DNA of 57,968 nucleotides from CAYYWW01 sp964475515. Its GTDB lineage: Archaea; Aenigmatarchaeota; Aenigmatarchaeia; QMZP01. The first letter of the stretch is position 1; each line of letters opens with the position of its first letter. The position numbers were made by a program, and so were the translations under genes. The stretch spans positions 1 through 57,968 of the forward strand of contig CAYYWW010000001.1 in the NCBI GenBank assembly GCA_964475515.1, read 5' to 3'. This document shows positions 17,250 to 24,924 of this stretch, in pieces. Under the pieces are notes generated by a model, which saw only the letters and a list, made by a program, of their open reading frames with translations, did no database searches and was not told where the DNA came from.

Positions 17250-17870
17250 ATGGAGAAGGTACTGGTCGTTCCGAGAGCTGTACTTTTTGGTGTTAGAAAT
17301 GAAAGACTTTTTCAAGGTTTTTGGCATGGGAAAAACGATAAAATTGAAAGTATAATTTCAAAATGCCATTACTTTGTGCCAAGAAATGAAGCAGAAAATA
17401 ATCATTATTTCAAGCAAATTGTCCCTTACATTGTTTTTAAACACAAAAATCGCTTTTTCGTTTACAGACGCACTTCGAAGGGATCGGACAAAAGGCTACA
17501 TTTTCTTTACTCTATTGGTATAGGGGGACATATAAACCCACTTGATACCAAAGATATGAAAGGAAACGAATTTGAAGTCGTAGTTAATGCTATGAAAAGG
17601 GAGTTCAAAGAAGAAGTGGTATACCCACATGACTATGAATTCAAAAAAATAGGGTACATTAATGATGATTCTGATCCGGTTGGTATGGACCACTTTGGTG
17701 TTGTATTCTTAGTTGAAGGTACAAGTCCCGACATTAGAGTGAGAGAAACAGAAAAAATTAGAGGAAAGTTAGTAGAATTTAAAAAGATTGATAATTTTTC
17801 AAATAATTTCGAGAGCTGGTCAAAAATTGTGTGGAAATGGATAAAAAATTATTATCGATTCTTAAAATAA
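17250..17870 (+). CDS. NUDIX hydrolase-like protein
   Basis: 206 residues. The region IGGHINPLD near residue 91, then an insertion, then MKREFKEEV near residue 115, fits a NUDIX box with the REFKEEV helix that binds Mg2+. Upstream strands (YIVFKHKNRFFVYRRTSKGS) and downstream FGVVFLVEG match the fold. The N-terminal 50 residues (VPRAVLFGVRNERLFQGFW) are shared by a subgroup of NUDIX proteins of unknown substrate. The loop inside the box is longer than the classic 23-residue motif. Confidence 0.75.
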   Translation: MEKVLVVPRAVLFGVRNERLFQGFWHGKNDKIESIISKCHYFVPRNEAENNHYFKQIVPYIVFKHKNRFFVYRRTSKGSDKRLHFLYSIGIGGHINPLDTKDMKGNEFEVVVNAMKREFKEEVVYPHDYEFKKIGYINDDSDPVGMDHFGVVFLVEGTSPDIRVRETEKIRGKLVEFKKIDNFSNNFESWSKIVWKWIKNYYRFLK

Positions 17871-17875
17871 TGAAA

Positions 17876-18017
17876 TGGGCTCGAGGGGATTTTCACATAA
17901 AAACGTGTTGAACCCCTGACCTTCGGCTTTTACGCCTTAGCTTGGCGGCCTTATAAGACCGACGCTGTAGTCTACCACTCCAATGGAGCGGATCTAACCA
18001 AGCTGAGCTACGAGCCC
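17876..18017 (-). tRNA. tRNA-Ile(UAU) with three putative introns (D-arm, 37/38, T-loop)
   Basis: Acceptor GGGCTCG (18011-18017) pairs with CGAGCCC, discriminator A at 17876. A normal 75-nt tRNA appears only after removing three segments. Bases 17966-17992 (27 nt, D-stem after 22 or 23) hold a perfect CCGCTCC/GGAGTGG hairpin. Bases 17929-17951 (23 nt, at 37/38) hold a CGCC/GGCG hairpin. Bases 17891-17907 (17 nt) lie in the T-loop after TTCAA. The mature form has D-stem GCTC/GAGC, anticodon stem TCGGT/GCCGA, loop CTTATAA with anticodon TAT at 17953-17955, and T-stem AGGGG/CCCCT. Exact edges slip by one to three bases where flanking bases repeat. Confidence 0.88.
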
Positions 18018-18089
18018 ATATTTTTATGTTAAGATAACCTTTAATAAACATTTTAACATTGAATTAATAAACTCGTAAAATTTAAAAAT

Positions 18090-18119
18090 AAGGATTATAT
18101 ATAAACTATATAATTCCTT
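18090..18119 (+). promoter_or_regulatory. Thermosome promoter with overlapping palindrome
   Basis: An almost perfect inverted repeat (left arm 18090-18101, right arm 18107-18119, differing by one A) overlaps the TATATAAA box A at 18098-18105. Transcription would then start near 18125-18130, leaving a leader that contains GAGGTGAT at 18151-18158 before ATG 18163. A palindrome sitting on box A is the expected layout for a repressor such as an archaeal heat-shock regulator, but the regulator is not identified here. Confidence 0.5.
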
Positions 18120-18162
18120 GAGTTCTATGGAATTTTTATCGTAAAATTAAGAGGTGATAAGA

Positions 18163-19803
18163 ATGACAAATGGACAGTTAGGCGGACAGCCTGTACTGAT
18201 ATTGCCAGAAGGCGCTATAAGGATGAGGGGTAAAGATGTGCTTAGAGCCAACATTGCCGCTGCAAAGGCTGTTGCCGATGCTGTCAAGACAACACTGGGT
18301 CCAAAAGGCATGGATAAGATGTTAGTAGACAGCTTAGGTGACATTACCATAACAAATGATGGAGCAACTATTTTAGAGGAAATGCAAATAGAGAATCCAG
18401 CAGCAAAAATGATGGTTGAAGTTGCAAAAACTCAGGATAAAATGGTCGGTGATGGTACAACAACAGCAACAGTTCTTGCAGGTGAATTACTCAAAAGAGC
18501 AGAAGATTTGCTTGAACAGGAAATACATCCAACAGTCATTACAAAAGGTTACAGGATAGCGAAGAAGAAAGCATTAGAAGTGCTTGATAAAATAGCAATA
18601 AATGTTGAAATAACTAACGAAGATGTCTTGAAAAAAATAGCTCAAACAGCAATGACTGGCAAATCAGCGGAAAAGGCCAGTGAGGAACTTGCAAATATTG
18701 CCGTAGAAGCAATTAAAAAAGTTGCAAGAGTTGATGGGAATAGCGTGAGCGTGGATGTAGATGACATAAAAATAGAGAAAAAAGAGGGTGGGTCAATGAA
18801 TGATACAGAACTAGTAAATGGTATAGTGATTGACAAGGAGGTCGTTCACTCAGATATGCCAAAAACTGTGAAAAACGCCAAAATAGTTTTACTTGATTGT
18901 GCGTTGGAGATCAAAGAACTTGAAGGTGATGCAAAGATAAATATAGACACACCGGAAAAAATGCAGGCATTTCTCGAGAGTCAGGAAAAATCATTAAAGG
19001 ACATGGTAGACAAAATAGTTAAGACAGGTGCTAATGTAGTGTTTTGTCAGAAAGGTATAGACGATGTTGCGCAGTATTACCTGGCTAAAAACGGTATACT
19101 AGCAGCAAGGAGGGTTAAAAAAAGTGATATGGAGAAACTTGCAAAGGCAACAGGAGCAAAAATAGTCAGTAATTTAAATGACTTAAATAAGAACGATCTT
19201 GGATCTGCAGGTTCTGTTAAAGAAAAGAAAATATCAGATGAAGAGATGATATTTGTTGAGGAGTGTAAGAAACCAAAAGCTGTGACGATCCTTGTAAGAG
19301 GCGGTACAGAGCATATAGTTGATGAGGTTGAAAGAGGCGTTGAAGACGCAGTAAAAGGTTTAGCAGCTGCTCTAGAGCTTGGAAAAATAGTAGCAGGTGG
19401 TGGAGCGTGTGAAATAGAAGTTGCAAAAGAGCTTAGAAAATACGCAGAGACGCTCAAAGGACGCGAACAGCTTGCAGTAAAGGCATTTGCAGATGCGGTA
19501 GAAGTAATACCAAGAAGTTTAGCAGAAAACTCAGGACTTGACCCCATTGATGTGCTCGTTAGTTTGAGAGCAGAGCATGACAAAGGTAATGTACATCACG
19601 GGATTGACGTTTTTACAGGAAAATCTCAGGACATGGTAAAAACAGGTGTTGTAGAGCCTTTAAAAATTAAATTGCAGGCAGTGAAATCAGCAAGTGAGGC
19701 AGCAGAGATGATACTGAGAATAGATGATATGATATCAGCAGCAAAGAGTGAGAAATCAGGACCAGGACCGTCGAGAGGTGGTCCAGGAATGGACGAATAT
19801 TAG
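18163..19803 (+). CDS. Thermosome subunit (group II chaperonin)
   Basis: 546 residues. Hallmarks: LGPKGMDKMLVDS near residue 45, the ATP site GDGTTTATVLAGEL near residue 92, and the C-terminal VAGGGACEIEVAKELR and DPIDVLVSLRAEH blocks, ending in a Gly/Pro-rich tail GPGPSRGGPGMDEY. It assembles into an 8- or 9-membered double ring that folds proteins. GTG 18154 is in frame, but ATG 18163 is preferred because GAGGTGAT at 18151-18158 is the ribosome binding site. It is the only chaperonin subunit gene in the window. Confidence 0.97.
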   Translation: MTNGQLGGQPVLILPEGAIRMRGKDVLRANIAAAKAVADAVKTTLGPKGMDKMLVDSLGDITITNDGATILEEMQIENPAAKMMVEVAKTQDKMVGDGTTTATVLAGELLKRAEDLLEQEIHPTVITKGYRIAKKKALEVLDKIAINVEITNEDVLKKIAQTAMTGKSAEKASEELANIAVEAIKKVARVDGNSVSVDVDDIKIEKKEGGSMNDTELVNGIVIDKEVVHSDMPKTVKNAKIVLLDCALEIKELEGDAKINIDTPEKMQAFLESQEKSLKDMVDKIVKTGANVVFCQKGIDDVAQYYLAKNGILAARRVKKSDMEKLAKATGAKIVSNLNDLNKNDLGSAGSVKEKKISDEEMIFVEECKKPKAVTILVRGGTEHIVDEVERGVEDAVKGLAAALELGKIVAGGGACEIEVAKELRKYAETLKGREQLAVKAFADAVEVIPRSLAENSGLDPIDVLVSLRAEHDKGNVHHGIDVFTGKSQDMVKTGVVEPLKIKLQAVKSASEAAEMILRIDDMISAAKSEKSGPGPSRGGPGMDEY

Positions 19804-19845
19804 ATGTTGTTTTCTCTTTCTTTTATTTTCTTCTTTTATTTGTTG
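19804..19845 (+). terminator. T-rich terminator after the thermosome gene
   Basis: Immediately after the stop the plus strand runs through repeated T tracts (TGTTTTCTCTTTCTTTTATT and onward), typical of archaeal termination. The next gene has its own box A near 19866-19876. Confidence 0.55.
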
Positions 19846-19894
19846 GGCATTACGTTTGTAAACTTTTTATATAACGAAGAGTATAATAATATTC

Positions 19895-20356
19895 ATGGAA
19901 GACGAAGAGTATGAGATTATTCCGGCGTCTCCATTAAGGAGATTGGAAAAGCGAATAGAAAGAATAGAATCCAGCAGTTCTTCTTCTGAAATTAGAAATC
20001 TTATCGAACAAATAATAGAACTTATAAAAACCAACCAGAGGGTCATTGATGATATAATAAAATCTGACGCAGAGTTAAGAAATGAAATATCTAAGGTGCC
20101 AAACAAAATAGACAAGTTGATAGATACAATGAACGAATTCATGGAGCTGTTGAAAGCAGGCGCTGCGGAGGAGACTGTGGATGAAATTTCAAAGGATGTT
20201 ATGAAACCTGTTGTAGAAAAGCTTGATGAGCTCGTTAAACAGAACAAAACGAACTTAGAAATTACACAATCACTTTTAGAAAGTATGGAAACATTAGATA
20301 AAAGGATCAAAAGACTTTCTTTGGAAATGGCGGGGATATACAGAAAAAGAATGTAA
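19895..20356 (+). CDS. Coiled-coil protein heading pilus locus B
   Basis: 153 residues opening EDEEYEIIPASPLRRLEKRI followed by a Ser-rich linker and long amphipathic helices (LIEQIIELIKTNQRVIDDII; KPVVEKLDELVKQNKTN). There is no membrane segment. Short coiled-coil proteins of this kind, with a PASPLRxLE start, occur next to pilin or archaellum genes in archaea, so a cytoplasmic scaffold or FlaC/D-like role is plausible but inferred. CTTTTTATATAA at about 19865-19876 lies 20-30 bases upstream, suggesting a leaderless transcript that starts the operon. Confidence 0.65.
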   Translation: MEDEEYEIIPASPLRRLEKRIERIESSSSSSEIRNLIEQIIELIKTNQRVIDDIIKSDAELRNEISKVPNKIDKLIDTMNEFMELLKAGAAEETVDEISKDVMKPVVEKLDELVKQNKTNLEITQSLLESMETLDKRIKRLSLEMAGIYRKRM

Positions 20357-20386
20357 TATAAATAAACCTCAATAAAAATAATAAAT

Positions 20387-20593
20387 ATGAAAAAAGTAAA
20401 AAAGGATATAAGCTTACAGGCAGTGATAGTAACTGTTATAATAGTACTTGCAGCGACATTTGTTTTGCTTGCAATTAATATATCGGCGGGGCAAAATTTT
20501 TTAACAGAATCGCTTTTAATAATAATAGAAATAACATTGTTAGCAATGTTTGCCAGCTTAAGAAAAATTGAATACGCGGTAGGAGGTAAATAG
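20387..20593 (+). CDS. Small two-helix membrane protein
   Basis: 68 residues with two predicted membrane helices (AVIVTVIIVLAATFVLLAI and SLLIIIEITLLAMFASL), a basic N-terminus and the short tail KIEYAVGGK. It lies 30 bases after the coiled-coil gene and its stop is directly followed by the start of a pilin gene, so it belongs to the pilus operon. No family recognised. Confidence 0.6.
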   Translation: MKKVKKDISLQAVIVTVIIVLAATFVLLAINISAGQNFLTESLLIIIEITLLAMFASLRKIEYAVGGK

Positions 20594-20594
20594 T

Positions 20595-20984
20595 ATGAAA
20601 AGAAAAGGTATAACACCTGTCGTATCAATAATAATTTTATTGTTTATAACAGTTGCTTTGCTTGGATCTGCATGGAATTATTTGCAGGGATTTCTTTTGG
20701 GAAGGATATCAAAAAGTTTTGATATACCAACAAACGGTATTTATTGTGATGGCGGTGTTATAAAAGTTATAATACAAAATACTGGTCAGGGCAGTCTCAC
20801 AGAAGACGATTTTATAGTACACGATGTAGATGGTACTGAGGTTCCTTTGCAAAATCTTCCTCTCGAGCCAGGAAAAGCCGCAACAATAATTGAGTATGAT
20901 TGCGGCGGAACGTGTAAAGAATACCACACAATAAATCTGGGAACCCAAGCGAACATAGTACATCCAAAAGTATATTGCCCATGA
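20595..20984 (+). CDS. Archaeal type IV pilin-like protein, locus B
   Basis: 129 residues. Class III signal MKRKG followed by ITPVVSIIILLFITVALLGS, matching the archaeal pilin N-terminal domain (K-G, then I-T/S-P). The remaining 90 residues are a beta-rich domain (IIQNTGQGSLTEDDFIV) with four Cys, probably two disulfides. Processing after Gly5 is predicted. The stop overlaps the next ATG by four bases. Likely a structural subunit of the locus B filament. Confidence 0.82.
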   Translation: MKRKGITPVVSIIILLFITVALLGSAWNYLQGFLLGRISKSFDIPTNGIYCDGGVIKVIIQNTGQGSLTEDDFIVHDVDGTEVPLQNLPLEPGKAATIIEYDCGGTCKEYHTINLGTQANIVHPKVYCP

Positions 20985-21604
20985 AAGGACAAACAAATGC
21001 TATATCTATAATTTTGGTGACAGGCATAGTTGTGGGTTTAGTGGGCACTGCTTATTTCTGGGGCCTCCCACTGATAGAAAAGAGGTCTACCATAACTAAG
21101 TTTACAACTGCAGAAACATTCGCAAAAAAACTCAACGAAAAAATAATCGATATAGCAAATTCAGATTCTGGACATAAAACATTAGATATACCATTTGGTG
21201 CTATTAAAGTGGTTCCATACAGTCCAGGTGAGGAAAGCAATTATATACTTTTTGAATTCGAAGTTAGTCAGCCGCTTGTTCTAAATTCTAGTATAGTGTA
21301 TCTCGAGGAAGCAACATTTGAAGATGTAACAAGCGAGGTGGGTGTGTTCGGAATATCCTCGCCAAGTGTATTATCCATGGAATCCGAGCCCTTTGGGGAT
21401 GAATTTAAAATTAAAATTAAAATACAGTACAGAGAGCTGGACTCTTCAGATCCCAGAAAAGGATATAAAATAGTTTTGGATAGTATCAAGAAGACGGGTA
21501 ATAACAAAGTAACAATCTCTTATGGTAAGAGAGAAGTTTTAGAGGGTCAGGCTAAAAACGGTGGTGATTTGATACTAACACATATAAATATAGAGGTTGT
21601 ATAG
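20981..21604 (+). CDS. Larger pilin-like protein, locus B
   Basis: 207 residues from ATG 20981, which overlaps the preceding TGA (ATGA). It starts MKGQTNAISIILVTGIVVGL, a minimal class III prepilin signal with Gln at the new N-terminus and a hydrophobic helix, then GLPLIEKRSTITKFTTAETF and a beta-rich extracellular region. It resembles the 244-residue protein at 10039 in the post-helix region. Each pilin-like locus therefore has one large and one small subunit, in opposite order. Confidence 0.75.
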   Translation: MKGQTNAISIILVTGIVVGLVGTAYFWGLPLIEKRSTITKFTTAETFAKKLNEKIIDIANSDSGHKTLDIPFGAIKVVPYSPGEESNYILFEFEVSQPLVLNSSIVYLEEATFEDVTSEVGVFGISSPSVLSMESEPFGDEFKIKIKIQYRELDSSDPRKGYKIVLDSIKKTGNNKVTISYGKREVLEGQAKNGGDLILTHINIEVV

Positions 21605-21624
21605 AGTCACGGTGAAACTCTCTT

Positions 21625-21735
21625 AAAAAGTGAATTTAAGCGTACCGAGAATGTTTTATAATTTAAAATGGTAAATCCATAAAAAACAGTAGTTTGCGAA
21701 ATTAATTTTTTCATTTGTTAACAAAAAGTGAATTT
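21625..21735 (+). repeat. Two copies of AAAAAGTGAATTT in an intergenic region
   Basis: The 13-base sequence AAAAAGTGAATTT occurs at 21625-21637 and again at 21723-21735, in a 219-base gap between two pilin-like genes. Chance is possible in AT-rich DNA, but the position upstream of the ATPase operon makes regulatory sites worth considering. Confidence 0.4.
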
Positions 21736-21750
21736 TTCAAGAAATTAAAA

Positions 21751-21783
21751 CTGCGCAAGGCGGAAATTTTTAGACATGCGCAG
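21751..21783 (+). promoter_or_regulatory. Inverted repeat upstream of the pilin/ATPase operon
   Basis: CTGCGCA at 21751-21757 and TGCGCAG at 21777-21783 are perfect inverted repeats around a 19-base centre, much GC-richer than the surroundings. They end just before the box A-like TTTATAAATTTT that precedes ATG 21824 by about 25-30 bases. This could be an operator, or an RNA hairpin if transcription starts further upstream. Confidence 0.45.
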
Positions 21784-21823
21784 TAAATTTATAAATTTTA
21801 TTATTAGCTGTTGTAATTATTAA

Positions 21824-22243
21824 ATGATGAAAAAAATTAAGGCACAGACACTGGTTTTTGAAAATGTTCTGTTATTTGGAATAGGTGTTGCTATATTTGT
21901 TCTATGTTATGCTGTTTTCACTTCGTACCAACTGTATTTTTCTGGTGTAGGAAATATCGACCAGATGAATAGAATAAAAAACATTATTACATCGAATGTG
22001 CTCTTTTTGGAAGAGAAAGAAACTGCAAATTCTTCAATCATAATAAGAATACCTAGAAAGATAGGTGGTCAAATATACAAGATAAAACTATCAAATGAGG
22101 GTGTAAATGTAAGTACATCAGATTCCTACGTTTTCTCTTCTCTTTATATATTAGACAATTCTTTGTATATTTCAGGAAAAACGACAAGCATCAAGGGCAA
22201 AGTTACAATATATAAGAGAGGAAACAAAATTATAATAATATAG
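21824..22243 (+). CDS. Pilin-like protein with class III signal
   Basis: 139 residues. MMKKIKA followed by QTLVFENVLLFGIGVAIFVL is a class III prepilin signal with Lys-Ala before the cleavage point, as in FlaF/FlaG-like minor pilins. The mature part is beta-rich, ending YKRGNKIIII. The stop is three bases before the ATPase start, so the two are cotranscribed. Probably a minor or accessory pilin. Confidence 0.72.
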   Translation: MMKKIKAQTLVFENVLLFGIGVAIFVLCYAVFTSYQLYFSGVGNIDQMNRIKNIITSNVLFLEEKETANSSIIIRIPRKIGGQIYKIKLSNEGVNVSTSDSYVFSSLYILDNSLYISGKTTSIKGKVTIYKRGNKIIII

Positions 22244-22246
22244 CCT

Positions 22247-23998
22247 ATGTCAGAACTTGTTCCTCGTCCAATAAGTGTACAAAGGATAATAAGAAGATTT
22301 AGAAGGGCAATTGTTTCAAAAACAAGGGAAAAGGAAGAGAGTTTAGTGACCAAAGGTATAGCAATACCAGTAGCGTTCCCGTACCCACCCGGAGCATTTA
22401 AGGAGAAAGAAAAAAAAGAAGAACCTAAAAAAATAGAGGGTATAGACATAACCACTGAAGGTAGATTCTTTAGATATAAAAGAAAGAGAGATGTGGAAAC
22501 GGATATAGTAAACATAAACATAAAATACCCGCTAATTCCGGAAAAACCTAAAAGAGGGGAGCAAATCTATGCTTACGCTAACATAAGATATGATGAGAAA
22601 ACAAAAAATTTAGTATACTACTTGATAGAGCCGCCTTTAACAAGAGGGGATATTAATCTTATCGAGGATATAAAAAGGGATTTGGAGGAAAGACTGGATA
22701 TAGACATAACAAAACTGGGCGCTGTTGAAACAGAAGAAATATTAATAGAAGAAATAGAAAACTCTCTCCGAAACATTGGTGTTGAAATAAGTGAATCGAA
22801 AAAACGGACAATAATATATTATATAAAGAGAGACGCGATGGGCCTTGGAAAAATAGAAGCATTAATGAGAGATCCAAACATAGAAGATATAAGCTGTGAC
22901 GGTGTTGGTATCTATATATATGTATATTACAGAGACCCAAGGATAGGTTCTGTTAAAACCAATATAAAATTTGACACCCAGGATGAACTTGATTCTTTTA
23001 TAGTAAAGCTGGCACAGAAATGTAATAAAACCGTATCAATAGCAGAGCCCTTGTTGGATGGGACGTTACCAGATGGTAGCAGAGTCCAAGCAACGTTGGG
23101 TAGTGATATCGCTAGAAGAGGTAGTAATTTTACCATACGAAAATTTACTAAAAATCCGCTAACTCCAACGCATATGTTAAAGTTTAATACATTAAATTCT
23201 CTGCAGTTGGCTTATTTATGGCTTGCTGTAGAGCATGGAAAATCGATTTTGATATCGGGCGGTACAGCTACAGGTAAAACTACTTTATTAAATGTGCTTT
23301 CATTATTTATACGTCCAAATCTTAAAGTTGTTAGTATAGAAGATACGTCCGAAATACAGCTACCATTGGAGCACTGGATACCTCATGTTGCCAGATCACC
23401 ACTATCAATTAAAGGTAAGACCGGTGAAGTAACGCTGTTTGACCTTCTTAAAGCAAGTTTAAGGCAAAGACCAGATTACATAATTGTTGGTGAGGTTAGG
23501 GGTAAAGAAGCGTTTGTCTTGTTCCAGCAAATGGCTACAGGGCACCCATCACTTGCAACAATACACGCAGCAACAGTACCTCAGTTGATAGATAGGTTGA
23601 TAACACCTCCCATATCATTGCCTCCTAGATTACTTGAAAATATAGATATAATTATATTTCTCTCACGTACCCGGATAAGAGGTGAAGTCGTAAGAAGAGC
23701 GTCTAAAATATTGGAAGTTGTTGGTATTGAAAATGAAAAACCGATCACAAGAACTATCTTTGAATGGAATCCTTCAACGGATAAATTTGAAAAAAGAGAG
23801 CCTTCAGTTGTTCTCAAAAAGATAGCGGAATTGGCAGGTCTGAAAGAAGATGAAGTAATAGGGGAATTGTTTAGAAGAAAAAAAATCATAGAATGGATGT
23901 TGGAGCATAACATATACGATTATCGTCAAGTAGCAAAAATAATTCATACGTATTATACAGATCCTGAAAGGCTTATGGACTATATTACGAGCGTATAA
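22247..23998 (+). CDS. Type IV pilus/Tad secretion ATPase (TadA/CpaF/PilB-like)
   Basis: 583 residues. After an N-terminal region of about 200 residues with a poorly conserved charged start, the GspE/VirB11 core shows Walker A GGTATGKT at 338-345, the Asp box VVSIEDTSEIQLP, Walker B YIIVGEVRG and the His box HPSLATIHA. It powers polymerisation of the pilins encoded upstream by acting on the platform proteins at 24075 and 24925. The hexameric cytoplasmic location is known from the family. Confidence 0.93.
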   Translation: MSELVPRPISVQRIIRRFRRAIVSKTREKEESLVTKGIAIPVAFPYPPGAFKEKEKKEEPKKIEGIDITTEGRFFRYKRKRDVETDIVNINIKYPLIPEKPKRGEQIYAYANIRYDEKTKNLVYYLIEPPLTRGDINLIEDIKRDLEERLDIDITKLGAVETEEILIEEIENSLRNIGVEISESKKRTIIYYIKRDAMGLGKIEALMRDPNIEDISCDGVGIYIYVYYRDPRIGSVKTNIKFDTQDELDSFIVKLAQKCNKTVSIAEPLLDGTLPDGSRVQATLGSDIARRGSNFTIRKFTKNPLTPTHMLKFNTLNSLQLAYLWLAVEHGKSILISGGTATGKTTLLNVLSLFIRPNLKVVSIEDTSEIQLPLEHWIPHVARSPLSIKGKTGEVTLFDLLKASLRQRPDYIIVGEVRGKEAFVLFQQMATGHPSLATIHAATVPQLIDRLITPPISLPPRLLENIDIIIFLSRTRIRGEVVRRASKILEVVGIENEKPITRTIFEWNPSTDKFEKREPSVVLKKIAELAGLKEDEVIGELFRRKKIIEWMLEHNIYDYRQVAKIIHTYYTDPERLMDYITSV

Positions 23999-24074
23999 AT
24001 CTATTTAGACGGTTATTGAAATTGAATCTTTTCAAATAAATTTAATTAATCTGCAACAACAATTTTAATTATAT

Positions 24075-24923
24075 ATGTTTACTAAATTTGCTTTCCGTAT
24101 TTTTGGTAGTATTGTAAAACAATACATAGAGTATTTCGATACGCTTAAAATAAATCTCAAAAGAGCCGGATTTCAGATGACAATAGAAGAGTACGTGTCG
24201 TTGATGTGTTTTATCACGCTTCTCGTTTTCATGTTTTCATTCATTCTTGGGACAGTTTATATAACATATTTTATACCTCACGTGGCTTATACATATACAC
24301 TCGGTATAATAATAGCACTAGGGACCAGCGCTCTCACTGTTTTTTTACTATACTTTTATCCTTCATTAAAGGCGTCGGAATATAGAAAAAAAATTGATTT
24401 TTCACTACCATTTGTTGCATTCTATATGACCACTACCGCGTCTTCGGGTGTAAATCCAGTTGAAATATTTAAAGTGCTCTCTCTAAGAGGTGGTGTAGTT
24501 GGAGAAGAAGCAAAAAAAATATATACAAATGTTAAAACACTTGGCTTAAATCTTGTAGATGTCTTAGCAAAAACCGCGACAACGACACCATCAGCAGATT
24601 TTGCCGATTTATTGTGGGGTATGGTGTCTGTAATAACCGCTGGTGGTGATCTAGAGGGGTATTTGAAAAGTAAAACAGAAACGTTGATGAATAAATACAG
24701 AAGAGTTTTGAATGAATATGCAAAACAAATAACAATATATATGGAAATATATGTAACATTGGTAATTGTTGGTAGTCTCTTTTTCGTTGTTCTCACAGCT
24801 ATAATTTCTCCTCTGACAGGACTGGGTGTTTTATTCTTACAGACATTTCTGGTATTTTTCTTCGTTCCTCTTGTATCAATTGGCTTTATAGTACTACTAA
24901 AAAATATATATCCGGGTGAATAG
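24075..24923 (+). CDS. Pilus platform protein, TadB/GspF-like (first of two)
   Basis: 282 residues with membrane helices near residues 42-65, 72-98, 215-240 and 245-275, and one type II secretion F domain between them (FVAFYMTTTASSGVNPVEIF then DLEGYLKSKTETLMNKYRR). It forms the inner membrane platform on which the ATPase acts. At this length it carries a single F domain, as bacterial TadB or TadC do, whereas archaeal FlaJ and the protein at 41110 fuse two. A box A-like AT tract precedes ATG 24075. Confidence 0.87.
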   Translation: MFTKFAFRIFGSIVKQYIEYFDTLKINLKRAGFQMTIEEYVSLMCFITLLVFMFSFILGTVYITYFIPHVAYTYTLGIIIALGTSALTVFLLYFYPSLKASEYRKKIDFSLPFVAFYMTTTASSGVNPVEIFKVLSLRGGVVGEEAKKIYTNVKTLGLNLVDVLAKTATTTPSADFADLLWGMVSVITAGGDLEGYLKSKTETLMNKYRRVLNEYAKQITIYMEIYVTLVIVGSLFFVVLTAIISPLTGLGVLFLQTFLVFFFVPLVSIGFIVLLKNIYPGE

Positions 24924-24924
24924 T

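Noticed and set aside
19867..20628. Minus-strand ORF of 253 codons opposite the coiled-coil and small membrane genes
   Set aside because: It spans two plus-strand genes and their promoter, and its composition is a shadow of their codons.
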